A stretch of DNA of 64,000 nucleotides from Cervus elaphus (GCF_910594005.1 NC_057848.1:132318155-132382154); one strand, 5' to 3'; positions 34,131 through 46,801 are shown, counted from the first letter of the stretch. Notes: generated from the letters alone by a model not told the origin. Made by a program: numbers and translations.

Positions 34131-35647
34131 TGTTCTAACTGAAAATGTTCTTATTCCATTTTGCTTTTATTTTTGGGTATAGGCATTCTGAACAATTAAC
34201 TAAAATTTCATGGTGGGTCTTTAATTCTGGGTTTCATGCTCTTAGCAATTGCTTTCTCTTTGGTTCCCCAGAATGTGTTTTTACATTGCCTCAAGAGAGG
34301 ATGATTTGAGTGTATTTCTCTTTTCTCTGGTCTTTTGAATTCTGACTCTTAAATGCCTTCAAAAAATTATTTTTGTACTGCAATAACTTTTGTACTCATT
34401 CACACTGGGAGATTTAGTCTGAGATAAGCTAATTATTTATTTCTAGAATATTCCCTTTATAAATTTTATTCTAATTCTATACTTCAGTTACTGGAGGAAT
34501 ATTCAAGAGGTATTATATGACAATTGTCTTTAAATCTGATTATAAGATTCAGGAACTAATAGGACCTGGCATTGTAGATCTCAGTGTCATCAACATGTGT
34601 AAGATTTTTGAAAACTAGGAACAGCAAGAGAATGAGAACTTAAGAGGGAAAAGTAAAGCAGTAAAGGGGAAAAAGAAATTGTCACTAAAATAGGGTGATA
34701 GTTACAGATGAACAATTTCATAGAGAAAGATTCAAGAAGGTAGCCAATCCAATCAAACTCTAGAAATAAGGTAATGGAAGAGTCAGAAAGGTTCATTGGA
34801 TTTTATCTTTATGGGGACAGTTTTGACAACTGAGTGAGTGGTTTTAACAAGCAGATAGGAATAATGCTTAGATTATGAGAGATTAAAGAAAAAGAAGGTG
34901 TGGGAAAATTAGATTTTTTAAAAATTAGCAAAGAAATGAAAGAAAGAAAGATCAGAAACTTAGAGAATACTAAAACTTGGGAAATGTTTTTAGAGAAATT
35001 TTAGGGATATATGAGCATTGAGGTAGAAAGACCTTAAGGATCAAGTAAGAGGGAGGTTAAAGATGCAAGTAAGGACAAAAGTATCTATGATAAGACTATC
35101 TAAATTATGAAATTGAGAGTAATTTGAATGGGAAAGCTTATACAAGGAGATTATGGAATACTTCATTTTCAGAGAGAAAGGGAAAGAAAAAAATGACCCC
35201 ATTTTATTGTATTTAAGTAGTAGTTGAGGTTGTATGCTGAGAGTGGGGTTGAGAGTCAAGATTTGAAAAGAATGGGATTCAAGATGGAGTGACTATTAGG
35301 GCTGTTTGTAATTATGGGGTTCAAAGGAGAATGAGGTTAAAGTATTAAAGACCCACCTGGATAATCTTCTTAGCAGATTTTAGTGATAAATTCATCAGCA
35401 ACAGAGACCTGGAAGTCCAAAAACTAAAGATAAAAGTAAGAAGAAGATAATATGAAACAAGAAGTGTTTCAATGAGAAAGAATTATTGAGCAAGAATGGA
35501 GCAAAAAACAACAATAACAACAACAACAGGGAACAAGTTGTTTTGTTGATATGTCTTTGCTGTGAGATATGAGATGGTTTATTGGAGAGATATTTGATTG
35601 GGGGTTGTGATTTTTTTTTAGGGGGCATTATAGAAAAATATAAGGAT
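34131..35647. other. Unassigned DNA, possibly an ancient repeat
   Basis: A/G-rich plus strand from about 34,480 to 35,480 has a texture like the region at 4,420-5,100 and may be the same type of ancient repeat. No gene is supported. Minus-strand frames here are pyrimidine-rich shadows. Confidence 0.3.
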
Positions 35648-35659
35648 ACATTGGAACTT

Positions 35660-35908
35660 GGGCTTCTCAGGTGGCGATAGTGGTAAAGAACCCGCATGCC
35701 AATGGAGGAGATGTAAGAGACTCAGGTTCAATCCCTGGGTTGGGAAGATCCCCAGAGGAGGGCATGACAATCCACTCCAATATTCTTGCCTGGAGAATCC
35801 CATGGACAGGCTGGCTATGTCCATGGGACAGGCTGGATGAACCTGGCAGGCTATAGTCCATAGGGTTGCAAAGAGTTGGACATGACTGAAACGACTTATC
35901 ATGCACAG
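35660..35908 (+). mobile_element. Bov-tA SINE with internal duplication
   Basis: Starts gggcttctcaggtggcgata and ends gacttatcatgcacag. A short internal duplication of ccatggacaggctgg occurs (about 35,801-35,840). Flanks acattggaactt (35648-35659) and acattggcattt (35909-35920) fit a TSD with two mismatches. Confidence 0.9.
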
Positions 35909-36000
35909 ACATTGGCATTTCATGCAAGGAGGCACAGGAAAAATGAATGGTAGAGAGTCCTGCAAATGGTGAGTGTACTTGAGATGAAGAGATGGAATAG

Positions 36001-36197
36001 AAGTTAAGTGAAAGTTGCTCAGTCGTGTCCGACTCTTTGAGACTCCATGGACTGTATAATCCATGGAATTCTCCGGACAAGAATACTGGAGTGGGTAGCC
36101 ATTCCCTTCTCCAGGGGATCTTCCCAACCCAGGAATCGAACCCTGTTCTCCTGCATTGCAGGTGGATTGTTTTACTCTCTGAGCCAGCAGCGAAACC
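36001..36197 (-). mobile_element. Bov-tA SINE, minus strand, 16-bp TSD
   Basis: Complete reverse Bov-tA flanked by perfect 16-bp copies of tgaagagatggaatag (35985-36000 and 36198-36213). The perfect duplication suggests a comparatively young insertion. Confidence 0.95.
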
Positions 36198-36213
36198 TGA
36201 AGAGATGGAATAG

Positions 36214-37037
36214 ATAGGAATAAAAGTAGATGAATAAGTCCTATTGGTGGATTAAAGATGAGGAATGGGAGGCTGGGTCATAGGCCAAAGTAATATGCTA
36301 AGGGCCAGGCAGTAATGAGGAGGCTAGAATTTTATTATTTGGAATTTTCAACAGATCCATAGGTAGGAACTTCACAGAAAAGAAGGCAATTCAGAGGTAA
36401 ATGGACCTGGGGGCTTACATACCATTTTAACACAGTGTGAGGAAGGGAGTTTGGGTTTCTGGGATGTGGGAGGGAATAGGTTGTGGGCAGATGACTAAAA
36501 CATGTATAGTAAATAAGTAAGATCTGTTGTGCAGATTCAAGTCATCTCATGTGACAAGAATTATTTCCAGGCAAGTCAGGAGAGGAGGACAACTTAAAGA
36601 AAATCCTTTAAAAATATAAATTGCCTTTCCAAAACAGAAATTTATGGCCTGGTTTTAGAGCTTTTCCTGCATCTGCTGTTCCTCGATTGCCTTTGGCTCA
36701 AAATAATTCAAAATAACTAAGTGGCATATTTTAGGGTGGCATATTCTGGTCTTCTTCAATACAACTTGCCAACCCTCTCTTGTTAGGTCTTTTAGTATAT
36801 TCTCATATTTGTTTTGATTGCCATCAACTAACTTCTGGATTTAAACTCTTCAGGAATTTTTATTGCTCTGGAATCCACACTAGTTCAAGGTTAGCTCTTT
36901 TCAAGTTTCAAGGAATTATGAATTTTATGGGAGAAATGTTTTCAAAGTCACATCTGACCAATATTTCTTGTTTTAAGTCCAGTCTTCTCTCTTAGGACTT
37001 TAGTTTTGTTCATCTTACACCAAGCTGATTTATAGCT
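36214..37037. other. Unassigned DNA before the LTR region
   Basis: No gene or confident repeat recognised. Confidence 0.4.
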
Positions 37038-37176
37038 GATGCCAAAAGCCCTGCCTCTCTGCACTGGTGCTGAATCAAGTCTCAGAGTTTTGGGTGAAGT
37101 AGAAGAGAATAGCTTTATTGCTTTACCAAGCAAAAGGTGATACAGTGGGCTCTTGCCTTCAAAACAGTGTGTCCCT
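37038..37176 (-). mobile_element. LTR-like fragment, minus strand
   Basis: Reverse sequence contains a poly(A)-signal context (gcaataaagctattctcttc) typical of an LTR R region and may end at tgatgccaaaagc. It abuts the next LTR at 37177 and seems to be a different family. Confidence 0.5.
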
Positions 37177-37528
37177 GTTGCAGAAACCAGTACTCAAGAA
37201 ATCAAGTACCACACTCAGAGAGTTGGAGAACTCAGGTTTATTACACCAGCAGGCCCAGAGAAGTTAACACTCCAAACTCTGAGCCCTGAACAAAGGGGTT
37301 ACAGAGTTTTTTATACATGGACAGGCATGATTAAGCAGGTTTGTGGGTTTGCAGGGGCTAGGGTGATTGCAAAGAGCAGGACAAGGGTGAGTGAGATAAA
37401 CTCCAGTTCCTAGTCTTATGAGTCCCCACTTTCTGAGACCTATGTGATCTAGACTTTGCAAGGAGCAAGCTGGGTTACAGAGGCAGAAGGAGCAGGAGGT
37501 TATGTAAAATTTTAACTTTTCCTCTTCA
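37177..37528 (-). mobile_element. 3' LTR of class I endogenous retrovirus, minus strand
   Basis: On the plus strand it runs from TGTTGCAG to CTCTTCA, giving TG...CA ends. Reversed, it shows a TATA box (catgtataaaaaa, from 37307-37319) and, downstream, AATAAA (37237-37242) in correct order. The adjoining purine tract reads aagaggggggaatg on the minus strand, the expected polypurine tract beside a 3' LTR. Confidence 0.82.
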
Positions 37529-37940
37529 TTCCCCCCTCTTGATGCTTCTATCACTTGTAGAAAGCATCATCTCATGTTTTGGTAGGACATTCAGAGCTCC
37601 CCATCATTTAGGGGGCTATATTGAGCTAGTACCATTTGTAACTTTATGGATTCAATCCAAGAGGTTGTGAACTGGTAATTACATTGAGAATACAAGGGCC
37701 AAATAAGAGCACCGCAAAGAACATGAAGAGAGGAACTGTTAAAGGGAGAAGTCACGGCTCCCAGTTTCATATATTGTCCTAATTACCCCAGAAATTAGCT
37801 AGTTTCTCTCTCCTTTTTATGACTTGTTTCCTTAGCTGTTGGGCCATGTCCCTGACTATTTCTGATTGGTTTATATAAAAGCAACATTCTTCATTTAAGA
37901 AGAGACAGAGTCCTCTCTTTTCAGCTGTCAGTAGGTCTAG

Positions 37941-38152
37941 AAAGTGAAGAAAATGAAGTCGCTCAGTCATGTCTGACTCTTCGCGACCCCATGGACTGTA
38001 GCCTATCAGGCTCTTCCATCCATGGGATTCTCCAGGCAAGAATACTGGAGTGGGTTACCATTTCCTTCTCCAGGGAATCTTCCCAACCCAGGGATCTAAC
38101 CCAGGTCTCCCACACTGGAGGCAGACGCTTTAACCTCTGAGCCACCAGGGAA
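37941..38152 (-). mobile_element. Bov-tA SINE, minus strand, inside the ERV
   Basis: Reverse Bov-tA with tcagtcatgtctgactcttc and the head ending gccaccagggaa. The short repeat gtctag flanks it (37935-37940 and 38153-38158). Confidence 0.92.
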
Positions 38153-38290
38153 GTCTAGCCCTCTCCTATTCTGTAAAACCACCTCAGCCAGGGAGTCTAG
38201 TTGGTCCTATAGTGAAAAGCACAGCAATAATACCAATTAGGGATAGAGGCCAGGGCTGATAATGAAAATCCATCGATATTTTGATAGCCA

Positions 38291-38422
38291 GATCCTCGAG
38301 CTTCTGCCATGCATTGACCAGTCAGCTGCCAGAGTGTGGCTGGAACAAGGCTGAAGAATCCTCAAGCTTCTGCCATGTATTGACTACTCAGCTTCCAGAG
38401 TGACTAGAGCAGGGCTCAGCGT
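38291..38422. repeat. Imperfect tandem duplication of about 66 bp in ERV
   Basis: The unit beginning gatcctcgagcttctgccat is repeated from 38357 as aatcctcaagcttctgccat. Both continue into cagagtg-type sequence. Confidence 0.7.
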
Positions 38423-38499
38423 CCTTCATGGATGAGGGCTGTTGTCTTTGGAACTGGACCTTCAGGAGGTTTTTGGGGTCCCTAACTGATTTCCAGGTT

Positions 38500-39021
38500 T
38501 ACTCATCACAGGAAGCCACTGCTTTCTTGACTCTAGTGTGGTGGATCCAAGGGATGACATCTGTAACTTTAACAGCAATAGGGGTTGACAGGACGGTCGT
38601 GTAAAGGCCTGCTCAAACTGGCTGAAGTGGTTCCTTCTTTTAATCTTTAACCCATATCTCATCTCCTAGCTGATAGGGATGAATCCAATTGTCCAAAGAA
38701 ATGGGTGTCCTTATTAAGGTTTCTTGGGTGATATGATGAGAGACTTTTCCAGGGCCTGAAGATGTCAGGACATCTCCAGGTCAGCTAGTTGTTGGTGGTC
38801 TCCCTTGAGCTTTTTTTAATTACTGGGGGTGGTCTCCTGTATAAGATCTCAAAGGGAGAATAGCCTGAGGACCTTGGGGTGCATTTACGGAGGGAGAAAA
38901 ACCCACAGAATGATAAGGCAGCTTGTTCTAGCATCATCTGGGCGTTGGCCAGGGGATATTCTTGTTGTACTACTACTTGTAAAAACAAATTTAACAAGAA
39001 AGTTAAAGATATATTGCCCAA
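38500..39021 (-). pseudogene. ERV pol (integrase C-terminal region) remnant
   Basis: A 78-codon minus-strand piece (39021-38785) contains GYSPFEILYRRPPP, the conserved end-of-integrase region of gammaretroviral pol. Lower coordinates continue with IPWIHHTRVKK (about 38,530-38,560) in a broken frame, the end of the integrase C-terminal domain. Stops and shifts abolish function. No reconstruction was attempted. Confidence 0.8.
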
Positions 39022-39079
39022 AGATTAATAGAAGTAGAAAAACTGTTGTGGGGCTAGCCAGGAGAACCAGGTCAAGACA

Positions 39080-39330
39080 CTGGTTTGTGACATTAATGCT
39101 TCTCTAGGTATGAGAAGATGCAAGAATTTGAACTCACAAAAGTCTTTACCTGAAAACATCTGACTATCTGAAGGCCTGTTTTCCGGGTTTTTCCCAGAGC
39201 ACAGAGTGCCTTATTTTTTGTCTGTACCCTGAACTCCTTTCAAGGTGGTGTTGAAGGTCAGCATCTTGTAGTGGTCATGATTTAATCTTTGTAGAGGCAG
39301 TTGGCAAAGACCAACTTCCAGTTAGGAGGG
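39080..39330 (-). mobile_element. LTR-like fragment inside the ERV
   Basis: atgcttctctaggtatgaga to cccagagcacagagtg is similar to 42765-42890. It therefore belongs to the same LTR-like family as 42545-43090. Confidence 0.6.
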
Positions 39331-41740
39331 CTCCTTCATAGCCACATATTTGACCATGTTTTGGGGGCATTTCATGGTCATTGTGTCCCACGGTGCTGAG
39401 AAGGCTCATTCCCAGGTCTAACAAAGATTCCATTGACAGGCCACTCACTGTGTTGTCACTAGACCAGGCCTTGTATGTAGCAAAAGTCTCTGGACCATAC
39501 ATGTCTTACTAATCTCTTGGTCCAGGAAAATATTTCCTCTTGTTGCTTCTTCCCATATCTAGAGTTACATTATTACAATTATTGATCTCATATGGAACTG
39601 CATATCAGCATTTTATCACAGGCTCAGTCACACATTTTGGTAACATAATAATCTTCTGAAGCAAGCTACATAGAAAATAATGTTGCTAGCAGTTATTAGT
39701 AAGGTCACAAGCAAGAATTTAAGTCAAGAACTTCATTGGGTATAGCCTGGTATACCCCAGGTCATCAGACTCAATTAAATGATTATAGCCAAGTGTTAAT
39801 CTCCTGGTTGTACATCATGGAGCATCTAACCCTTATCCATGACTGGTTACTGAGGTAAGCTTTAGAAACAATCTTAGAGTGTCTTTTTTAGTAACTTAAT
39901 TAAAACTTTTAGCAAAACATAACAAGGAACTATCTCAGAAGTGAGTCTTAGTAAGTGCAGACCTTAATTAACAAAATTAGAACTTAATATTCAGTGAAAT
40001 ATAATTTTTTTCTTTTTTTGGACAACTCATTGTGAGGGCATTAACACTGTAGCCAGGTAAGCCTTTAACCCATCAAATAAAAATGGGGTCTGTCAGGGAG
40101 CTGGGAAAAGCCAAGTGGTTGTCTTGGATTTCCCATACTCCTGGCTTTTTGATTTTCAGCTGTTGTTTATCCATTTTTAATTTCCTGATTTAGGCAGACT
40201 ATTGTCATGTTTTAAGGACATCAGGATAGCAAAAGTCTAACTGTGAGGGGTTATTTTTTGTTGTTGTTGAAGCAGAATGAGCTTTGTCTACATGTACCAT
40301 AATGTTAAATAATGTTTATTTACTTTACCAAAGTAGCAAAAAGATTTTAAAAACAAATATAAACCACTTAAAGGCAAATAAATTCATAATCTGTTATTGA
40401 AAGCTGCATTTTAAGAAAACTTTGTTTTCTAAATAGAGAGACCAAATTTCAGTCTGGTACCAGCTTATTGTTAATAACAAAATTTGTTTATCTGCTTAAT
40501 TTTAGAAAGTATTCTATAAATCTTGAAGAAACTAGCAGTATTTTTCTAAAGGCATGAGAGCAAAACCATAGAAGGCATGTTTAAAATCTGATTCTATTGC
40601 AATTGACAAAGAAACCTGGTCATAACTCTTTAATATGACAACTAGAATTATAATTGACTATATTTTATCAGAGCATATCAGATCTATATGAATTTTACAC
40701 AATTTTAGGATATCTATATTTGTAGCATCAACCATACAGTATAATCTGAAAAGATTTATCACCCCTTCAACAGTACTTCCCATGTAATTTAACATGTCCA
40801 ATGAACCCAGGTAGCTTAATAGCTGTTTGGGATGTCTCAGGTGCCCTCTGAAGCATCCCAGAGTTAGCTAGAAGTCAAGTTACTTAGGAAGTTTTGTCAA
40901 TAAATATCAAAAGGGTTTACAACACTCAGTTAGGTAGGATTATATAAGTCACTGTGAAATAATAGTTATTCACTTAGCCAAAGTTAACAAAAGATTTTAA
41001 AGGTAAATATAGAACAGATCCATTAGGAGGTAAAGAAACTTAAATCTGTTGTTAAAAAGCAGTTCAACATCTGAAGAAAGTATGTCCTCTTAACAGAGAG
41101 AAAGGCCAAATTCAAGTTTTGCCCAAGCTTACTTTAAACTCATTTAGGTAAACAATTAAATTTATTTTAAACTTAGTCAGTACTTACCCTGCACAAAACA
41201 TTTTAGGGTCCACTTTCCACAAAACTTTTAATCACTTTCTGTAACAACCACTTGTAAGTCAGACCTTTCGTTGTCTTTTATAAAATATAATTTTATTTTT
41301 CATATCTTCTTTACTAAAGACATACATCTTACTTCCTTATTAGATTAGCAAATAAACATTAATACTGGATATTTAATATTGAATATTTCCCAGCTTACAT
41401 GAACCTGAAATTTATTTAGGTTAATTTTTCTTATATTTAGAATTTTTTGATTTGTAAGCGCTTACTTTTCTTTAGGCCAATTAAATTAGAAAGCATTTAC
41501 AACTTAAACAATATTATAAAGAAAAAAAAAGGTCTATATCGAGACATACATAAATCCAGACAGACAGAGATCTTATAGTTTTCTGTTTGAGATTTAAAAA
41601 TGTCTCTTTGACCCCTTTTTTTTCTTTGCCTGAAGTTCTAATTTGCCCAAGGCTGAGGTCTCAGGCAAAGTGGACTGTGTATTTCAAGGACATGGAAAGG
41701 GTTAACTTCAAGCTTTTTCCTAGGCAGGCCTTTTAACAAG
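39331..41740 (-). other. Degraded ERV interior, AT-rich
   Basis: No continuous coding homology was recognised. A diverged direct repeat lies at 40301-40470 and 40951-41133, sharing agattttaaa and aatctgtt-type blocks. Confidence 0.45.
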
Positions 41741-42218
41741 CTAGTTGTTTTTAACTGTATATACAAAAAGAATTGGCTTTGTAGTTTCCAAAAAAATTTC
41801 TCTCTCTCCGTTCAATCAGCAATCACGCACTCTCAGTCATTCAGAGGCTAGCTATCACAATGCCTCCCTTCTCCTGAATCCCCGGGTTTCCTTAACTGTT
41901 GCTCCCTTCCTGGGAGCCCAAAGAGGTGATCAGTCTCCTCTTCTACCAGTTGGGATAGGTTCCTGCCTAGGCACCAGTCCTGGAGCCTTACCTTATCTTG
42001 TGGCCATTCTTGGTGAGTTGTTCCATCCCTCCAATGAGTCCAGTAAGGGCTCGGCCATCCGGAGAGTCGAAACACAAGTCCGAAAGAAAACCCTGAATAC
42101 TATCAAGTGGCATACCTCCTCGTTTGTCTCGGGGTTCCTTTGCTCCAGCCTGGCCAAGACACCAGTCCGGTGGTTCAAGGGGCCAGCGTGGTTGGAATCT
42201 CACTGGAGCCTCCAGAAA
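41741..42218 (-). mobile_element. ERV leader and primer-binding site region
   Basis: GC-rich relative to the surroundings. The minus strand reads tggaggctccagtgagat at 42214-42197, next to the LTR remnant. It differs at four of 18 positions from the tRNA-Gln primer complement as I recall it. A 173-codon plus-strand frame (41745-42266) is antisense to this leader and is not considered a gene. Confidence 0.6.
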
Positions 42219-42544
42219 TGTTGCAGAAACCAGTACTCTCGTCTCTCAGTCCCCTCCCCTTCCTGATTAGCAACTGTTCAAATCTTCCCTTTGGGACTCA
42301 GGGAAGATCCTGGAAGCTGGAGTCTCTTCCCTACAAATAAGAAATGGGGAATACAAAGAGGCTCCTGTGCCCGGGAGCCCCACAGAGTCTTGCTAGGTTT
42401 CATAGCACCTATGTGCAATTTTAGGGAACAGTTTCCAAAGTATTTGGTTTATGTCTACACTTTTCATCTGTCATGTTCTTCTTCAAACAGATGTAAGAAC
42501 TCTACCTCTTTTGCTAAATATTTTGTTCAGTGTGTTCATGAAAA

Positions 42545-43090
42545 AAGATGCACAACTTGAGAGTTGCAAGTTGAGTTTTATTTGGGGCAAAATGAGGACT
42601 GCAGCCTGGGAGGCAGCATCTCAGATAGCTCTGAGAGAGTGCTCCAAAGCAGCAGTGGGGGAAGGTCAAAATATAAGGTTTTGGTGAAGGGGGAGTTCAA
42701 TACCATGAAGCACTCATTTTACAAAAGGTTTTTTGTTAGTCACGAGGATCTGATGTCACCGTGAAGGATTTAGTGCTTCTCTAGATATGAGGAGAGGCAA
42801 GGGTTGAGATCATAAAATCTGTTCCTAAAAACTATCTGAAGACCTGTCCCACCAGATTCCCTGGATCACAGAGTGTCTCACTCCACCCTGAACTCCCTCA
42901 GGGGCTATTGAAGGTCAACAGCTATAACAGCACGGGGGTTCAATCTCCATGGCAGATGGCAAATGCCTTGGTTGTTCACTCGTTGGCAATGCCTTTGGTA
43001 AGTGCCAATTTGTAGTTGACAAGTGCTTGGTATTTGCTGGCTCAATCTTGGACACAATTTATTAGTTTGATCCCCAGTTCCCTGTTTGGT
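42545..43090 (-). mobile_element. LTR-like sequence, minus strand
   Basis: On the minus strand it contains gccccaaataaaactcaact, a poly(A)-signal context. The module ttagtgcttctctagatatg is shared with 39085-39105. I judge it an ERV LTR of a ruminant family but cannot name it. Confidence 0.6.
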
Positions 43091-44640
43091 TCCTCAGCTT
43101 TTTTTGGTTCCTTTCAGTAGAGTGAAAATACCAGTCATGCTGAGACTCTTCTGATTTAGACTAAAAGCCATAACATAGGCATTTGGAAACCTATGACTGC
43201 TTGGGGGGCCATATGGCAACTTAAAAGAGTCCCTGTTACTGTTGCCAACTCCCTGATTATTATGAAAACACAACTCCATTGTTTCCAAAGCCCTAGGAAG
43301 AGGAGAGCTAATTTTTCCTTCTTCTTTTGCAAAAACAGCAGGAACTGTAAATAACAATCCTCTAGATAGTACCAATAGGTAAACATTTCCAGGGTTTGTT
43401 ATCCAAAGTGCTAAAAATTCTACCTTCTTATTGGATAATCAAACTTAAAGAGGTTCAGAATTTCTGTTGCTAATAGTGGTAGCCAGCCAGAGAACGAATT
43501 ATATGGGGAAGAAAAACAGTATCTTTACTCCCAAGCATGAAGTAAATATGTTGACTTTTATCATATTTTGAATCTAGAAAAACATTTTATTCCAGATAGT
43601 TCTCCTTTCCTGAAAAAAGATTTGAAAACATTTGAAATATTTAAATTATATTTAAATAATAGTATTTATAGTTATTGTTATTATAGGACAACCACTTTAT
43701 AGTCTTATATAATTTAAAAGTTTTTTGGTGAGTTGGAAGTTCTTAGATTTGTTAAACATCAAAAACAATTCCTGAGTCTTCCTTTTAATTTTAGGTATGA
43801 AGTGTACTGGACCTAATAGACTTTCGGTTGGAAAATAATTTTCTGACACTGACACATGTGAAACAAGTATGATTTGTGTCATTTGGCATGATTACTGTGA
43901 ATTCATTGTGTATTTGGTTACTATATGTGCAAGATATCTCTATCTCTATCTATAAGCTATATATAATTTGTTTTTCCTAACAAACCACATACCTTTTGGG
44001 TATTTGTACCACTCTGCATTCTCTCCCCTGTGGAGAAACTTGTTAATCAACAGGCTCTCAGAGTCAGCCTTTTTTGTCCTCTAAGAAACTTCTGCATTCA
44101 AGAAGTCTGCGGAGTGCTCTGTTATATACAGAACAAAGTTCACTACCTTCTTTCCCCAAATGATTGCTCCATTTGTTGGGGTCTGATTTATATTTAGCTG
44201 CATAAATATAATAGTATGAAAATGTGCAAATAGGTGCTGAGAATCACTGATTATTGGTTTTGATTTAGGGAAAATCATAGAAATAATGACATATGAAAAA
44301 GATTTCAACAGAGGAGAAAGATTCCTGATTTCAGACTGGGCAAGGAATTTCAAGCAGAGGAAAAAGCATGAACAGGGTCTAAGAGCTCTCTAAATTGTCT
44401 AACTTGCTATTTAGTTATAACTTTTGTGGATATTTCAGGCTATGTTACAATGAATTGGATACTAATAGAAGTACTATAAAAGAGCACAGCAGCTGTATTT
44501 TATATTGGTGGCTTTGGGGGAGAGAAAATATTAGTTCAAATGTCAGTTCTCAGTCAAGTATCTCATGAGATGTGTTTCAAATATTTAGCATGGAAGTACT
44601 CACATATATATGTGCATGCATACACACATACTAATGATGC
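43091..44640. other. Unassigned DNA
   Basis: No gene or confident repeat recognised. A short (atctct)n-like tract occurs at about 43,934-43,953. Minus-strand frames of 60-93 codons have no known domain. Confidence 0.4.
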
Positions 44641-45660
44641 CTTTGATCCTGGTGAAAGAAAGCTTCTTGTCTCATCTCAGAAGGAATTCAGAAATCAGAC
44701 AGGGCGGTCAAGAAAGTATAGTGGGAATTTATTTAAACAAAAGTATGCTCTCAAAGGGGGCTTCCCTGGTGGCTCAGAGGGTAAAGCGTCTGCCTGCAAT
44801 GCAGGAGACCTGGGTTCGATCTCCAGGTCGGGAAGATCCCTTGGAAAAGGGAAAGGCAATCCACTCCAGTACTCTTGCCTGGAAAATTCCATGGACAGAG
44901 GAGCTTGGTAGACTACAGCCCATGGAATCGCCAAGAGTCACACCCGACTGAGCACCTTCACTTCTATGCTCTCAAAGGGAGGGCAGGCAAACAGGTGAGT
45001 TTCTTTGGCAAACAGGTTATGTGGGGCATGCAAATGAAGGGGAGGGATATTCATCAAAGAAGGAGGAGTTTGGGGATCTTATTCCCTGATTTTCACCCAA
45101 GCTCCACCTTCCACAGGGGAGGAGGGATTTTTGTCCTTATTTAGCCTTGATTAGAAGTGTCATGGTGTCAGTGAAGATGGGTACTTCTTATCTGCAAAGC
45201 TAATTATATTGTAATGAGGACATAATGAGCCGAAGGTTACATTCAGAAGCTGGAGATTCTTGCCTTTTCCCACTTTTTTTGTCTGCCTTCAGGACACTTA
45301 CCATCCCAAAATGTGTGCTTTCCTGTCAGTCAGGAGGTTCCTGCTTTTTTGGCTGTCCATGGACCTGCACTGTTCACAAGATGTGTGGTTTCCTGCCACC
45401 TGGCCCATGTCCCCTTTCTCTTCTCATATGTAGCTACCTGCCTGCTGTAGCACTTTTGCCCCTTTGCATGTCCCATCCTGCCCTCTGCCAAAGTATGCCT
45501 GCCTTTGTAATCAAGGAAGCTGATGAAACAATCTCCCATTATATAGATGTAATATCACAACTAATCACTTAAACAGCTCTCATTGTGTACATCACATGCA
45601 TTATCAGATTACAGGGATGTTAACCAATTTTCAATGATATAGTAGCCTACTTTAGATTTG
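44641..45660 (-). mobile_element. LTR-like element, minus strand, with SINE insertion
   Basis: Reverse sequence carries a poly(A)-signal context (gtttaaataaattcccac). Several blocks (caggttatgtggggcatgc, ttattccctgattttcaccc) recall a common bovine LTR family. A Bov-tA SINE is nested at 44759. The right border is taken at the BovB start near 45,700. Confidence 0.55.
44759..44964 (+). mobile_element. Bov-tA SINE, 15-bp TSD
   Basis: Well preserved head (gtctgcctgcaatgcaggag) and core. Flanked by perfect tatgctctcaaaggg at 44744-44758 and 44965-44979. Confidence 0.96.
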
Positions 45661-45702
45661 CTGGATGCAAGAGATTCCTCATTAGCTGATTTTGCAATCC
45701 TT

Positions 45703-46801
45703 TTCCGTCTACTTCTGCTTTATTGACTATGGCAAAGCCTTGGAGTGTGTGGATCACAATGAACTGTGGAAAATTCTTCAAGAAGTGGGAATACAGACCA
45801 CCTGACCTGCCGCCTGAGAAATCTGTAAGCAGGTCAAGAAGCAACAGTTAGAACCGGACATGGAACAATGGACTGGTTCAAAGTTTGGAAAGGAGTATGT
45901 CAAGGCTGTATATCATCACCCGGCATATTTAACTTATATGCACACTACATCCTGCAAAATGCTGGGCTGGATGAAGCAGAAGCTGGACTCAAGATTGGCG
46001 GGAGAAATATCAATAGCCTCAGATATGCAGATGACACCACCCTTATGGCAGAAAGCGAAGAAGAACTAAAGAGCCTCTTGATGAAAGTGAAAGAGGAGAG
46101 TGAAAAAGTTGGCTTAAAGCTCAACATTCAGAAAACTAAGATCATGGCATCTGGTCCCATAACTTCATGGCAAATAAATGGGGAAACAAAGGAAAAAGTG
46201 AGAGTCTTTATTTTTTTGGGCTCCAAAATCACTGCAGATGGTGACTGTAGCCATGAAATTAAAATACGCTTGCTCCTTCGAAAAAGAGCTATGACCAACC
46301 TAGAAAGCATATTAAAAAGCAGAGACATTACTTTGCCAACAAAGGTCTGTCTAGTCAAGGCTACGGTTTTTCCAGTAGTCATGTATGGATGTGGGAGTTG
46401 AACTAGAAATAAAGCTGAGAGCCAGAGAATTGATGCTTTTGAAATGTGGTGTTGGAGAAGACTCTTGAGAGTCCCTTGGACTGCAAGGAGATCCAACCAG
46501 TCCATCCTAAAGGAGATAAGTTCCGGGTGTTCATTGGAAGGACTGATGCTGAAGCTGAAACTCCAATACTTTGGCCACCTGATGCGAAGAACTGTCTTGT
46601 TGGAAAAGACCCTGATGCTGGGAACGATTGAAGGTGGGAGGAGAAGGGGACGACAGAGGATGAGATGGTTGGATGGCATCACTGACATGATGGACATGTT
46701 TGAGTAGGCTCCAGGAGTTGGTGATGCATAGGGGAGCCTGTCATGCTGCAGTCCATGGGGTCGCAAAGAGTCAGACAGGACTGAGGGACTGAACTGAACT
46801 G
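45703..46801 (+). mobile_element. BovB LINE, 5'-truncated, 1.1 kb
   Basis: Starts in RT sequence (tctacttctgctttattgac) and ends ctgaactgaactgaa. A 177-codon frame (45868-46401) keeps the RT catalytic YADD followed by TTLMAESEEEL and the downstream TKIMASGPITSW block. It ends at a stop just after MYGCGS. Confidence 0.95.

Larger units (their letters stand above)
37177..42239 (-). mobile_element. Decayed gammaretrovirus-like ERV (class I), minus strand
   Basis: The order on the minus strand is leader and primer-binding site (42214-42197), degraded interior, pol end (about 39,020-38,500), probable env remnant, polypurine tract and 3' LTR. At the 5' side only about 20 bp of LTR (TGTTGCAGAAACCAGTACTC) remain at 42219-42238 before unrelated sequence. 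A SINE and an LTR-like fragment are inserted. Many stops show it is non-functional; the gag-to-pol region cannot be read continuously. Confidence 0.75.

Noticed and set aside
41745..42266. 173-codon plus-strand frame
   Set aside because: It is antisense to the GC-rich leader of the minus-strand ERV and has no homology of its own that I recognise.
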